Numbered from the stretch's first letter, positions 1-9,268 are shown. The stretch is 64,000 nucleotides of DNA from Marinilactibacillus sp036039175 (GCF_036039175.1 NZ_JAYXKP010000001.1:248001-312000), one strand, 5' to 3'. Translations and numbers: made by a program. The notes: generated from the letters alone by a model not told the origin.

Positions 1-140
1 AACAGGTAACGTTAAAAACGGATGCAGATCAGCTTGTATCTGGAGCAGTAGAAAAGGTTCGATTCGACAATGGTTATGCAACGATTCAAGTCGACGGCGC
101 ACAGTATTCACTTAATAGCATCATTGAAGTAGGTGCATAA
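1..140 (+). CDS. flgD: Flagellar hook-capping protein FlgD, C-terminal fragment
   Basis: Open from the window edge (codons begin at base 3) to TAA at 138-140, so only the last 45 residues are visible. They contain VRFDNGYATIQVDGAQYSL and end in NSIIEVGA, which fits the C-terminal tail of Gram-positive FlgD proteins that ends in a '..I..V' strand. FlgD is the scaffold that caps the growing hook and lets FlgE polymerise. Position supports the call: the next genes are a flagellar-operon protein and flgE, the usual Clostridium/Bacillus order. The identification rests mainly on context because the conserved N-terminal half lies outside the window. Confidence 0.75.
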   Translation, partial: QVTLKTDADQLVSGAVEKVRFDNGYATIQVDGAQYSLNSIIEVGA

Positions 141-534
141 GGTGGTTGGGAAAATACCAAATCATTCTATTCAAAGTAATTTATCAGAGAAGAATGTGAA
201 CCACAAAAATCAGGTAGTCGATCGAAAATTTGGTTCTTTCATCGATGATGCGCTAAAAAAAGCAGATGAAAATACACGAGTAACCTTTTCCAATCATGCG
301 CAAAAAAGACTAGATCAACATGGTTTCACTTTGAACGAACAAGATATGACTAGGCTGGATGAAGCCGTTCAAACTTTAGCTGATAAAGGTTCCAAACAGT
401 CATTAATTTTATATGATGATATGGCTCTCATTGCAAGTATTCAAAATCGTAAAGTCATCACAGCACTAAAGTCGAATGAAATGCATGAGGTCACAAACAT
501 AGATAGTGCTATTCAAGTTAAGAAAGATTCTTAA
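133..534 (+). CDS. Flagellar operon protein, TIGR02530-like
   Basis: 133 residues from GTG at 133, overlapping the flgD stop by 8 bases; a second GTG at 142 is an equally possible start. The middle reads FSNHAQKRLDQHGFTLNEQD and is followed by a strand-rich end with LILYDDMALIASIQNRKVIT, typical of the small protein encoded between flgD and flgE in many Firmicutes. No enzymatic motif, signal peptide or membrane segment is visible. The family's function is not established; its fixed position suggests a role in hook assembly or export. Coupled translation with flgD is likely from the overlap. Confidence 0.75.
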   Translation: MHKVVGKIPNHSIQSNLSEKNVNHKNQVVDRKFGSFIDDALKKADENTRVTFSNHAQKRLDQHGFTLNEQDMTRLDEAVQTLADKGSKQSLILYDDMALIASIQNRKVITALKSNEMHEVTNIDSAIQVKKDS

Positions 535-570
535 AAGAAGATATAGTAGCTGGACTGAAAAGAGGCTGCG

Positions 571-594
571 CTCCATTGACCGATTGATATGGAG
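571..594 (+). promoter_or_regulatory. Hairpin in the leader of flgE
   Basis: CTCCAT at 571-576 pairs with ATGGAG at 589-594 across a 12-base loop, inside the 117-base gap that separates the small flagellar-operon gene from flgE. There is no T-run, so it is not a terminator. It may mark an mRNA processing or stability site for the abundant hook transcript. This is inference. Confidence 0.25.
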
Positions 595-651
595 ACTTCT
601 AACGGACATATAATCAAAGTAACAACATACGAAACAACAGGAGGAATTCAA

Positions 652-1536
652 ATGTTAAAGTCATTGTATTCAGGTATTACAGGAATGAAAGGGCAACAAA
701 CTAAAATGGATGTTATCTCTAATAACATTGCTAACGTAAATACTATGGGATTCAAATCACAGAAAGTTACTTTCCAAGATATGATTTCACAAACAAACGC
801 GTCTGCACAAGGTCCAAATGCTAACGGTCGTGGTGGTATCAATGCGCAACAAGTTGGTTTAGGTACACAAGTTGCTTCAACAGGAATGTTAATGCAAGGT
901 GGTTCATTACAGTATTCAGGACGAAGCTTAGACTTTGCGATTCAAAATGGAGACAATTCATTCTTTATGGTTAGTGAAAACGGTGGAGAAGAAAATGTAA
1001 GTTACACACGTGATGGGAACTTCTATTTAGATAATGGTGGAAACTTAACGACAGCTAATGGTTACAAAGTAATGGGGTATGTTGCACCAGCCAATACAAC
1101 TGAAGAAAATTATAACCAAATCGGGAACTTTGAGGATGCTGCTAAAAGTCCTATTACAATTAATCAGACAATGAACGGGTTGACGTTACAAGACTATAAT
1201 ATCGATAACACAGGAACAATCAAAGCTACATACAGCGATGGTAATACCTATGTATTAGGAAGACTAGCCTTAACAAATTTCACTAACCCAGATGGTCTTG
1301 AAAAGACAGGAAATAATATGTATAACGCTACAAGTAACTCCGGACCAGCTACGGCAGGTGCTCCAGGAGAAGACGGATACGGTCTTGTCCGTTCAGGATT
1401 CAATGAAATGTCTAACGTTGATTTAGCAAGTGAATTCACAGAAATGATTGTTACTAGTAGAGCTTATCAAGCTAACTCTCGTAGTATTACAACTTCTGAT
1501 GAAATGCTTCAAGAGTTAATCAACCTTAAACGTTAA
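652..1536 (+). CDS. flgE: Flagellar hook protein FlgE
   Basis: 294 residues from ATG at 652, chosen because ACAGGAGG ends 7 bases upstream and the protein then starts MLKSLYSGITGMKGQQTKMD as hook/rod proteins do; an open frame reaches back to 589 but lacks a site. The N-terminal rod motif NNIANVNTMGFKSQ (about residues 24-37) and the C-terminal SNVDLASEFTEMIVTSRAYQ flank a short central domain, as expected of a short Firmicute hook protein. It polymerises outside the cell into the universal joint after export by the genes downstream. The deep C-terminal motif matches the family well. Confidence 0.93.
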   Translation: MLKSLYSGITGMKGQQTKMDVISNNIANVNTMGFKSQKVTFQDMISQTNASAQGPNANGRGGINAQQVGLGTQVASTGMLMQGGSLQYSGRSLDFAIQNGDNSFFMVSENGGEENVSYTRDGNFYLDNGGNLTTANGYKVMGYVAPANTTEENYNQIGNFEDAAKSPITINQTMNGLTLQDYNIDNTGTIKATYSDGNTYVLGRLALTNFTNPDGLEKTGNNMYNATSNSGPATAGAPGEDGYGLVRSGFNEMSNVDLASEFTEMIVTSRAYQANSRSITTSDEMLQELINLKR

Positions 1537-1582
1537 TTTTAATTCGTAACACTTAACTAAGCCTGTAGAAAGAAGGTGCTTT

Positions 1583-1786
1583 ATGATTTTATTGAAGTCT
1601 TTGATCGGCAAAGAGTTTTATCTTAATCCTGATCTGATATACAAGATTGAACGCGAATACGACACACTCATTACATTAACAGATCAAAAAACCTTATGGG
1701 TTCAAGAAACTCCAGAGCTAGTTAAGAATAAAATTGTTGAGTACAAAAGACAGATTTATATTCAATCACTGGAGGTACAAGAATGA
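1583..1786 (+). CDS. flbD: FlbD family flagellar protein
   Basis: 67 residues, start ATG at 1583 with AGAAGG upstream. The sequence has the family pattern of a small basic/acidic protein: LIGKEFYLNPDLIYKIE near the start, a TLITLTDQKTLWVQE strand, then KNKIVEYKRQI. The B. subtilis counterpart is YlzI, in the same place after the hook gene. Function is uncertain in Firmicutes (this is not the Caulobacter regulator of the same name). It overlaps motA by 4 bases (ATGA), so the two are probably translationally coupled. Confidence 0.85.
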   Translation: MILLKSLIGKEFYLNPDLIYKIEREYDTLITLTDQKTLWVQETPELVKNKIVEYKRQIYIQSLEVQE

Positions 1787-2583
1787 AAAGAAGTTTAGTA
1801 CCAATTTTAGGAATGATCGTAGGTATAGGATTGATCTTATACGCCATGTCTTCTAGCGGATCTTTAATGAGATTTTTCGATGTTCCTTCGTTAATTATTA
1901 CATTTTTTGGATCTTTCTGTGCATTATTGATCAGCTTTCCAATCGACACAATGAAGAAAGTTCCAGGATTAATGAAAAAGTTACTAATGACACCCGATAA
2001 CGATCGAGTAGCTTTAATTGATAAAATCATTGAAATCACAAAAAAATCTCGAGTAGAAGGTATTTTAGCAATTGAAGCAGATATCAAAGAAATTCAATAC
2101 CCACTTCTTAAGTACGGATTAGAAATGGTTGTAGATGGTTCTGACGAAGAAACGATCAAAGAACTGTTAACGGTTCAACTGGAACAAACTGAAGAAAGAC
2201 ATTCAGTCGGTCACGAGGTTTTTCTTAAGTGGGGAGAATATGCACCCGCTTTTGGAATGATCGGAACCTTAGTTGGATTAATTGCGATGCTTGGAGATCT
2301 TCAGGATCCTTCAATGATCGGTGCCGGAATGGCTACTGCCTTATTAACCACATTTTACGGTAGTTTCTTAGCCAACATTGTCTTCTTACCTATAGCTAAG
2401 AACTTGCAGATGCAGACGGACATTGAGCTTAAAACAAATGAGATGATTCTTGAGGGTATTATGTCTCTTCAAAAAGGTGAAAACCCTAGGGTCATCGAAC
2501 AAAAACTACAAAGCTTTATCTCAATGAAAGACCTTAAAAAAGTTGAAGAGGTTGAAGCACCTGTAGTAGTTCCAGAAAGATAA
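1783..2583 (+). CDS. motA: Flagellar motor stator protein MotA
   Basis: 266 residues with four predicted membrane helices. The cytoplasmic loop has KKSRVEGILAIEADI, carrying the charged residues equivalent to E. coli Arg90 and Glu98 that touch FliG. The last two helices include WGEYAPAFGMIGTLVGLIAM and ANIVFLPIAKNL, with the two conserved prolines of the ion channel. It forms the stator with MotB, the next gene. In B. subtilis motAB is a separate operon; here the pair lies inside the flagellar export operon as in clostridia. Translationally coupled to flbD. Confidence 0.95.
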   Translation: MKRSLVPILGMIVGIGLILYAMSSSGSLMRFFDVPSLIITFFGSFCALLISFPIDTMKKVPGLMKKLLMTPDNDRVALIDKIIEITKKSRVEGILAIEADIKEIQYPLLKYGLEMVVDGSDEETIKELLTVQLEQTEERHSVGHEVFLKWGEYAPAFGMIGTLVGLIAMLGDLQDPSMIGAGMATALLTTFYGSFLANIVFLPIAKNLQMQTDIELKTNEMILEGIMSLQKGENPRVIEQKLQSFISMKDLKKVEEVEAPVVVPER

Positions 2584-2604
2584 TGAGTTTAAAAGAGGGA
2601 TCAA

Positions 2605-3417
2605 ATGGCTAGAAAATCAAAAAAACCAAGTGGAGGAGGAGGCGCTCCTGCTTGGATGACAACTTATTCTGATTTAATGTCTTTGTTACTGACCTTTTTT
2701 GTAATCCTGTTCTCAATGTCTGCAGTTAGCGAAGAGAAATTTCGTAACGTAGCAGATTCATTGAGGATGGCCTTGGACGGAGGGGCAAATGATTCTCTTC
2801 TTACAAGTGATGGTAGTTCGATTGCAGATTTAAATGCGGTAGATATCGATCAGGCTACAGCAGCTGATTTGCATATACCTGATGTTGAACCCCTACCTGA
2901 TTCTGGTGCAATACCGCAAGAAGTTCAGGAACTTTATGAGACAGCTAATGAATATATGTTAGAAAAAGGAATAGACTCAGAATTAACCATCTCAAGAGAT
3001 GCAGATGGTGTGTATATAGATATTCAAGAATCCATTTTATTTACATCAGGTAGTGCTGATATTACAAATTCTGGTGAAGAAACACTTGGTAAATTGTCAG
3101 GACTATTCGACCTTTTTGACAATAGTATGATAGTTGAAGGATTTACAGATGATGTTCCAATGAATAGCGCTCAGTTTCCGAGTAACTGGGAATTATCAAC
3201 TGGAAGAGCCATCTCCGTATTGAGATACTTAAGTGAAGAAAGTGGATTATCACCAGAACGTCTTTCAGCTAAAGGCTACGGTGAGTATTCACCCTTAGTT
3301 CCAAATGACTCAGCTGAAAATAGAGCGCTAAATCGAAGAGTTAATATTACAATTATGCATCAAGACAGGAAGGAAGTAGACAGTGGCAGAGAATCAAGCG
3401 ACACAAACGAACAGTAA
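2605..3417 (+). CDS. motB: Flagellar motor stator protein MotB
   Basis: 270 residues. A short basic, glycine-rich N-terminus leads into the single membrane helix WMTTYSDLMSLLLTFFVILF, whose Asp is the ion-binding residue. The C-terminal OmpA-like peptidoglycan-binding domain (about residues 130-255) shows EGFTDDVPMN, NWELSTGRA and NRALNRRVNITI. Together with MotA it anchors the stator to the wall. Whether it couples protons or sodium cannot be read safely from the sequence. Its 3' end overlaps fliL by 35 bases. Confidence 0.95.
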   Translation: MARKSKKPSGGGGAPAWMTTYSDLMSLLLTFFVILFSMSAVSEEKFRNVADSLRMALDGGANDSLLTSDGSSIADLNAVDIDQATAADLHIPDVEPLPDSGAIPQEVQELYETANEYMLEKGIDSELTISRDADGVYIDIQESILFTSGSADITNSGEETLGKLSGLFDLFDNSMIVEGFTDDVPMNSAQFPSNWELSTGRAISVLRYLSEESGLSPERLSAKGYGEYSPLVPNDSAENRALNRRVNITIMHQDRKEVDSGRESSDTNEQ

Positions 3418-3874
3418 AAATAAAGGTGGTAAAAGTAAACTTATCATAATTTTGCTGGTCACTGTTGTTTTAGCATTAGTAGGAGTAGTAGGCTTCATAT
3501 TATTGAAAGATTCAGAAAATATTCCGATCATCAGTAACTTGACGAAAGAGCCTGAACCAGTAGAGGTACAGGTACCACTTGAAGAGTTCTTGATTAATGT
3601 CGGGGATGATAGTGGTCGAAATACGGCTATGGTTAAACTAGAAGTATCTGTTAGTAGTTACGCGGATGATGCGGAAGTACTCATTAATCAAGATATCGCT
3701 AAAGTACGTGATGCAGTTATCCACGTCGTTTCAAACGAAAATATTGATTCTCTTTTAGAAAGAGAAGATGAATCGTTTGTTTTAAAAAGAGATATCAAAG
3801 ACCGGATCAATCAGTCGTTTGGTACTGACTTAATCGATGACGTTTACATCACTAATATATTGACTCAAAATTAA
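3383..3874 (+). CDS. fliL: Flagellar basal body-associated protein FliL
   Basis: 163 residues from GTG at 3383, preceded by AGGAAGGAAG and lying inside the end of motB. A Lys/Asn-rich cytoplasmic tip is followed by one membrane helix (LIIILLVTVVLALVGVVGFI, about residues 19-38) and an extracytoplasmic FliL domain with LEEFLINVGDD, MVKLEVSVS and VRDAVIHVVSNENID. FliL surrounds or supports the MotAB stator and affects motor torque. The position right after motB fits that partnership. Confidence 0.9.
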   Translation: MAENQATQTNSKNKGGKSKLIIILLVTVVLALVGVVGFILLKDSENIPIISNLTKEPEPVEVQVPLEEFLINVGDDSGRNTAMVKLEVSVSSYADDAEVLINQDIAKVRDAVIHVVSNENIDSLLEREDESFVLKRDIKDRINQSFGTDLIDDVYITNILTQN

Positions 3875-3907
3875 GAAGAGTTCTGAGAAACAGAGAAGGG
3901 GAATGAG

Positions 3908-4294
3908 ATGCCAGAAGCTAGTCAGTTTTTACAAATGGTTGCCGCTTTAATTTTTATCATTGTACTTGCAAATTACTTGCTGAAAAAACTGAATAGAATC
4001 AATCAGGGTAATAGTAAGGCAATTAAGATTATTGAACGTGTGCCTGTGTCAAAGAATTCCTCACTCTGTATCGTTCAAGTTGGTTCTCAATATTTCTTAA
4101 TGAGTTTCAGTGATCAAAGTAGCGAAGTCATTAAAGAATTTACGCAAGAAGAAAAAGAAGATATACAGCAAAGACTTTTCCAACAAAGTACTGCCATTAC
4201 ACAAGTATCTGACACAAAAAAAGTTTCTGGAAATTTGAAAGAATTATTACAACAGCTTAAATCAAAGTATAATGATTCTTTTAACAAGGATTAA
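3908..4294 (+). CDS. fliO: Flagellar biosynthetic protein FliO (FliZ)
   Basis: 128 residues, ATG at 3908 after GAAGGGG. One N-terminal membrane helix (MVAALIFIIVLANYLLKKL) and a short cytoplasmic domain containing the family pattern IIERVPVSKNSSLCIVQVGSQYFLMS. FliO is a chaperone for assembly of the FliP ring of the type III export gate, and fliP follows 15 bases later. It lacks the long extracellular N-terminal domain of B. subtilis FliZ, so it is a short version. Confidence 0.88.
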   Translation: MPEASQFLQMVAALIFIIVLANYLLKKLNRINQGNSKAIKIIERVPVSKNSSLCIVQVGSQYFLMSFSDQSSEVIKEFTQEEKEDIQQRLFQQSTAITQVSDTKKVSGNLKELLQQLKSKYNDSFNKD

Positions 4295-4309
4295 GGAAGG
4301 ATTGAATAG

Positions 4310-4975
4310 ATGATTGATAATTTAGTAGATGTAGTTTCAAGTACGGGTGATTCTTCAGAAGTCATCGATTTGTACCTGCTTCTAGTAATCGTAGCATTAA
4401 TTCCTTCCTTTTTAGTCCTAACGACGAGTTTTACGAGAATGATCATTGTCTTATCTTTTACAAGAAATGCATTAGGGACACAACAAACTCCACCGAACCA
4501 AGTCTTAGTCGGATTAGCCTTGTTTTTGTCCTTGTTCGTAATGAGACCCGTTTATCAAGAAGTTAACGAAGTTGCTTTAACTCCTATGATGGAAGGCGAG
4601 CTAAGTAGGGAAGAAGCTTTTTATGAGGCTGAGATTCCAATTAAAAACTTTATGCTTGATCAGACTAGAACCAGCGATCTGGAATTGTTTGTAGAATTGT
4701 CGGGTGATGAATATCCAGATACACCCCAAGATCTTCCATTAACAACGGTTATCCCTGCGTTTTCCATTAGTGAATTAAGAACAGCTTTCACGATTGGATT
4801 TCTAATATTCATTCCGTTTCTAGTGATTGATGTCGTTGTAGCGAGTATTTTAATGTCGATGGGGATGTTCATGCTTTCTCCGGTAATGATATCACTGCCA
4901 TTTAAATTGTTACTATTTGTGATGGTAGATGGATGGTATCTAGTGGTTGAATCATTGATAAGCAGTTTCTATTAG
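4310..4975 (+). CDS. fliP: Flagellar export gate protein FliP
   Basis: 221 residues, polytopic. The signature TSFTRMIIVLSFTRNALGTQ followed by TPPNQVLVGLALFLSLFVM is almost invariant in FliP, and the C-terminal half contains AFTIGFLIFIPFLVIDVVVA and MMLSPV-like text (MFMLSPVMISLPFKLLLF). FliP forms the pentameric core of the FliPQR export gate. It is followed by fliQ and fliR in the usual order. A central segment of about 60 residues between helices is acidic. Confidence 0.96.
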   Translation: MIDNLVDVVSSTGDSSEVIDLYLLLVIVALIPSFLVLTTSFTRMIIVLSFTRNALGTQQTPPNQVLVGLALFLSLFVMRPVYQEVNEVALTPMMEGELSREEAFYEAEIPIKNFMLDQTRTSDLELFVELSGDEYPDTPQDLPLTTVIPAFSISELRTAFTIGFLIFIPFLVIDVVVASILMSMGMFMLSPVMISLPFKLLLFVMVDGWYLVVESLISSFY

Positions 4976-5002
4976 ATATCTGGCAAGGAAAGGACCGATT
5001 AA

Positions 5003-5266
5003 ATGACAACACAAAATGTTTTGGATGTATTGCAGGATGCTTTTCTGGTCATGCTGCGAGTGGGCGCACCAGTATTGATGATTGCACTTGTTATCGGTCT
5101 GGTTGTCAGTATACTTCAGGCTACGACTCAAATTCAGGAACAGACTTTAAGTTTTGTTCCCAAATTATTCGCTATTTTATTGACTTTAGTTCTTTTAGGA
5201 ACATTTATGCTAAATACATTGATGGCTTTTACTGAGCGTATGTTTGATATCATTGCAGGATTGTGA
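5003..5266 (+). CDS. fliQ: Flagellar export gate protein FliQ
   Basis: 87 residues with two long hydrophobic helices (residues about 17-40 and 48-75). The family motifs GLVVSILQATTQIQEQTLSF and VPKLFAI are present. FliQ packs around FliP and FliR in the export gate. Start ATG at 5003 has AAGGAAAGGA upstream; the stop is 6 bases before fliR. Confidence 0.95.
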   Translation: MTTQNVLDVLQDAFLVMLRVGAPVLMIALVIGLVVSILQATTQIQEQTLSFVPKLFAILLTLVLLGTFMLNTLMAFTERMFDIIAGL

Positions 5267-5272
5267 TCGATC

Positions 5273-6031
5273 ATGATAGAAGAAGTTCAGCATTTTCTAC
5301 TAATTCTAATACGAATATCTACTTTTATGACCTTGAGCCCAGGATTCTCAAATTCAGCTTTCCCGAACGTTTCAAAGTTAGGACTATCTTTTGCCTTAAC
5401 CTTTACAGTAATGAGTATCATTGATCCTATTACAGTGCCTTTTACATTAGGGATGTTTTTACTCATTGGTATAAAAGAACTCTTTATTGGAATGGCTTTA
5501 GGATATATAACCATCTTATTTTTCACAGCTGTCGATATCGCTGGAACGCTTGTAGATTTTCAAGTCGGGTTTTCGATGGGGCAACTCTATGATCCTTCAC
5601 TAGGTGTGAGTGCATCAAACTTTGGAAGAATCTATTACTGGATCTCAATTGGGATATTCTTTATCTCAAACATCCATCACTATGTAATAAGAAGTCTTGT
5701 ACAATCATTTGACTATGTACCGCTTGATCAGACTTCCTTTACTCAGTTTGGAGTAGAAGGAATGGTTAAAATATTTGGCCACGTCTTTGAAGTGGCAATC
5801 AATTTAGCCATTCCGTTCGTCATTGTGGCACTACTATCTGAGTTAACCCTTGCTCTGATTTCAAGAACGGTTCCTCAAGTCAACGTACTGGTTTTAGGTA
5901 TACCTATGAAAATTCTTTTGAGCCTGGTGTTTATGTTTTTCTTCTTACCTATGCTAATGGAGAATATCTCTGGCGTATTTCCCGAAATGATTCAATACAT
6001 GAATGAATTTATGCAATCTTTATCAAATTAA
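5273..6031 (+). CDS. fliR: Flagellar export gate protein FliR
   Basis: 252 residues, about six membrane helices. Family motifs include RISTFMTLSPGFSNSAFPN near the start, the GFSMGQLYDPSLGVSASNFG loop and the C-terminal LISRTVPQVNVLVLGIPMKI. FliR completes the FliPQR gate that feeds rod, hook and filament proteins through the membrane. It starts 6 bases after fliQ. No fusion to flhB is seen: flhB follows separately. Confidence 0.95.
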   Translation: MIEEVQHFLLILIRISTFMTLSPGFSNSAFPNVSKLGLSFALTFTVMSIIDPITVPFTLGMFLLIGIKELFIGMALGYITILFFTAVDIAGTLVDFQVGFSMGQLYDPSLGVSASNFGRIYYWISIGIFFISNIHHYVIRSLVQSFDYVPLDQTSFTQFGVEGMVKIFGHVFEVAINLAIPFVIVALLSELTLALISRTVPQVNVLVLGIPMKILLSLVFMFFFLPMLMENISGVFPEMIQYMNEFMQSLSN

Positions 6032-6065
6032 TAACCGATCCAACATACAAAAGAGGTGAAGTGCT

Positions 6066-7133
6066 GTGTCAGAAAAAGATGGTAAAACAGAAAAACCCAC
6101 CGCAAAGAAGCTGAGAGACGCTAAAAAAAAAGGTCAAGTACCTAAAAGTCAGGATTTGTCCTCAGCTTTATCCTTTGGTAGTTTTGCATTAGCTTTTACA
6201 GCTTTATCTACCTACGTATTTCAACGTTCTTTTGTATTTTTACATAATATGCTTCATATTGGATTCAACGTAGATAACATTCAGAATGAATTAGGGAATA
6301 TTGGATTACAAGCCATGCTTTATTTTCTAGTACTGTCAGCACCCTTTCTAATTATTGCCTTTCTTACCGCGGTAATTGGTAATCTAGTCCAAGTAGGGTT
6401 TATGTTTACAGCTGAACCTATGAAGCCCAGTCTTAAGAAATTGAACCCTATTTCTGGATTCAAAAATATCTTTGGAAAAAAAGCAGCTTTTGGATTGATC
6501 AAAAACTTACTCAAATTGTTTATCGTCATTGGATTCACTTTATTAACGCTTCAGGACTCAGCAAATATGATCATGAATGCTGGTAGAATAGGCACGCCAA
6601 GAATTTTTATGTTTATGATCAGTACAGTTTCTAGACTGGCCTTTGTACTCGCTATATTTTTGGCCGTATTAGGTGTGGGAGATTATCTTTTCCAGAGGTA
6701 CACGCATAAAAAAGAATTGATGATGTCTATGCAGGAAATCAAAGATGAATTCAAAGATATGGAAGGCGATCCGCAGGTCAAAGCTCAACGTAAGGCGAGG
6801 TATCGTGAACTGTTGAGTGGAAAAATTAGTGATGTTGACGAAGCAACTGTTGTAATCACAAACCCGACTCACTTTGCCATTGCTATTCGTTATGATCAAA
6901 CAAAAGATGACGTACCTGTTGTATTAGCGAAAGGGCAAGACATTATGGCTCAACGTATGAAGGAACGGGCTAAAGAACATGATGTACCTATGATTGAAAA
7001 CAGACCTCTTGCTCGAGCATTATACAAAGATGTTGAGCCGGGAGATCCCGTTCCAATGGAGTTATATCAGGCAATAGCAGAAATACTTGCTTTAATATTC
7101 CAAGCAGAAAAACTTAAAAAAAATAAAATTTAA
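6066..7133 (+). CDS. flhB: Flagellar export switch protein FlhB
   Basis: 355 residues from GTG at 6066 (GAGGTGA upstream). The start SEKDGKTEKPTAKKLRDAKK is typical, four membrane helices follow, and the cytoplasmic domain carries the self-cleavage site NPTH at residues 266-269. Cleavage there switches export from rod/hook to filament substrates. The C-terminal part (ENRPLARALYKDVEPGDPVP) is intact, so a functional switch is expected. Confidence 0.96.
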   Translation: MSEKDGKTEKPTAKKLRDAKKKGQVPKSQDLSSALSFGSFALAFTALSTYVFQRSFVFLHNMLHIGFNVDNIQNELGNIGLQAMLYFLVLSAPFLIIAFLTAVIGNLVQVGFMFTAEPMKPSLKKLNPISGFKNIFGKKAAFGLIKNLLKLFIVIGFTLLTLQDSANMIMNAGRIGTPRIFMFMISTVSRLAFVLAIFLAVLGVGDYLFQRYTHKKELMMSMQEIKDEFKDMEGDPQVKAQRKARYRELLSGKISDVDEATVVITNPTHFAIAIRYDQTKDDVPVVLAKGQDIMAQRMKERAKEHDVPMIENRPLARALYKDVEPGDPVPMELYQAIAEILALIFQAEKLKKNKI

Positions 7134-7156
7134 CCGTAAAGAATAGGAGAATTGTG

Positions 7157-9241
7157 ATGAATCAAGCGTCAACAACGAGAAAGAATGGTATAGGCAATTA
7201 TTTGAATATCTTTATAGCATTCGTTGTTGTTTCTATCATAGGGATCATCATGATTCCTATGCCAACCTTTATATTGGATCTGCTATTAGTAGTGAATATT
7301 TCGTTGGCAATTACCATACTCGTTTTGACCTTGTTCACCCATTCAGTCTTAGATTTCTTGAGTTTCCCAACGTTGTTGTTAGTTACAACTATGTTCAGGC
7401 TTGGGCTTAATATTAGTTCAACTCGACTGATCTTAAGTGAAGGGGATGCAGGACAAGTCATTGATACCTTTGCCAATTTCGTTGCGGGTAACAACTATAT
7501 TGTTGGAGCAGTACTTTTCATTATTATTGTTCTTGTGCAAGTCTTAGTCGTGACTAATGGTGCAAGTCGAGTGGCTGAAGTATCTGCACGATTTACTTTA
7601 GATGCTATGCCGGGTAAGCAAATGGCGATTGACGCCGATTTAAACTCCGGACTTATTGATGAGGGTCAAGCAAAGACAAGAAGAACGAATTTAGAAAGAG
7701 AAGCAAATTTCTATGGTGCAATGGACGGTGCGAGTAAATTTGTTAAAGGGGATGCCATTGCAGGTATCGTCATTACAATCATTAACTTGATCGGTGGGAT
7801 TTTAATCCACTCCATGCAAGGGAATTATACAATTATTGAAGCGATAGAACAGTTTGGTAAGTTAACGATCGGTGATGGTTTAGTCAGTCAGATCCCCTCT
7901 TTATTAATCTCCGTCGCTTCCGGTATTCTTGTGACCAGAACGTCCAACCAAAAGGGTTTCGGAGATACAATTGGTAGAGAGCTTTTCAATGTCCCTCAAG
8001 TTATGTTTATTGTTTCGGCATTAATGGTGGCATTTGCGATTATTCCTGGATTTCCAGTATTCCCATTTCTTGTGCTTTCAGTAGCCTTGGGTGTAACAGG
8101 ATACTTAGTTAATGAAGGACAGAAACATGATGCAGAAGATCTTGATAAGCAGCAGCAGATGACAGAGAGCGAACAGCCAGTAATCCGTGAGGAAGACTCC
8201 GTATCGAGTTTCCAGGTGGATAGAATTTCAATTGAAATCGGATATGGCTTGATTCCTTTAGCGAATGAAGATCAAGAATCAAATCTGACGAATCAAATTG
8301 CAGCTGTTCGGAAACAATTATCTTTTGAAAAAGGAATCTTACTGAATCCTATAAGAATCCGTGACAACCTACAAATGGGTCAAAACGAATATGTCATTAA
8401 AATTAAAGGAAACGAGATTGCTTCAGGTGAATTATATACAGATCGATTCCTAGTTGTAGAACCAGGTGGTGCTGATGAAACGTTCGATTTTGAAGGTATT
8501 CCAGCGATTGAACCAGCATTTGGTTTGGATGCGCTCTGGGTAACAGATAAAAACAAAGAACTGGCAGAACTTCATGACTTCACCGTTGTAGATCCATTAA
8601 CAGTTCTAATTACGCATTTAAAAGAAGTCATTAAAAAGAATGCACATGAGTTACTCGGTAGACAAGAAGTTAAAGAGTTACTTGAAGGGATCAAAGATCA
8701 ATACAATGTTGTTATTGACGAATTGATACCTGATATCCTCCAGCTAGGAGATGTACAGAAAGTCTTGCAAAATCTTCTTCAAGAAGACGTCGCGATTACC
8801 GACCTAGTAACGATATTAGAAACCTTAGCGGACTACGGTCAGACAACTAAAGATCATGAAACGTTAACAGAATACGTCAGACAGTCCCTAAGAAGAACAG
8901 TTATCAAACCTCATCTTGATGAACAAGGAACATTAAATATTTTAACAGTTCATCCTGAAACGGAAGAAATCTTAAGTACAAGCGTTCAAAAGTCATCTGC
9001 GGGTTCAATACCTGTTCTTCAACCGCAGATGGTGACCAAGCTATTCGATAGTATCAACCAACAACATACCGTTTTGAATGCTCAAGGCGTTCCACACGTT
9101 CTGCTGACTGCACCTAAAATCAGACCAGCTATAAAGAACCTGATCGCATTTAATTTCCCGGAATTATCTGTCATTTCATTGAACGAAGTTCCAAATGACT
9201 GTGCATTAGAAACCGTTGGAATGGTTGAGATTCAAAATTAA
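7157..9241 (+). CDS. flhA: Flagellar export protein FlhA
   Basis: 694 residues from ATG at 7157; a GTG three bases earlier is closer than usual to AGGAGA, so ATG is preferred. The N-terminal half has about eight membrane helices with the cytoplasmic FHIPEP-family loop FTLDAMPGKQMAIDADLNSG. The cytoplasmic C-terminal domain (about residues 350-690) binds export chaperones and substrates. It is the energising channel subunit next to the FliPQR gate. In Bacillus and clostridia flhF and flhG follow; here the next gene is fliA. Confidence 0.97.
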   Translation: MNQASTTRKNGIGNYLNIFIAFVVVSIIGIIMIPMPTFILDLLLVVNISLAITILVLTLFTHSVLDFLSFPTLLLVTTMFRLGLNISSTRLILSEGDAGQVIDTFANFVAGNNYIVGAVLFIIIVLVQVLVVTNGASRVAEVSARFTLDAMPGKQMAIDADLNSGLIDEGQAKTRRTNLEREANFYGAMDGASKFVKGDAIAGIVITIINLIGGILIHSMQGNYTIIEAIEQFGKLTIGDGLVSQIPSLLISVASGILVTRTSNQKGFGDTIGRELFNVPQVMFIVSALMVAFAIIPGFPVFPFLVLSVALGVTGYLVNEGQKHDAEDLDKQQQMTESEQPVIREEDSVSSFQVDRISIEIGYGLIPLANEDQESNLTNQIAAVRKQLSFEKGILLNPIRIRDNLQMGQNEYVIKIKGNEIASGELYTDRFLVVEPGGADETFDFEGIPAIEPAFGLDALWVTDKNKELAELHDFTVVDPLTVLITHLKEVIKKNAHELLGRQEVKELLEGIKDQYNVVIDELIPDILQLGDVQKVLQNLLQEDVAITDLVTILETLADYGQTTKDHETLTEYVRQSLRRTVIKPHLDEQGTLNILTVHPETEEILSTSVQKSSAGSIPVLQPQMVTKLFDSINQQHTVLNAQGVPHVLLTAPKIRPAIKNLIAFNFPELSVISLNEVPNDCALETVGMVEIQN

Positions 9242-9268
9242 AGCATGAAGACGAAAGGAAGAAGTCAG

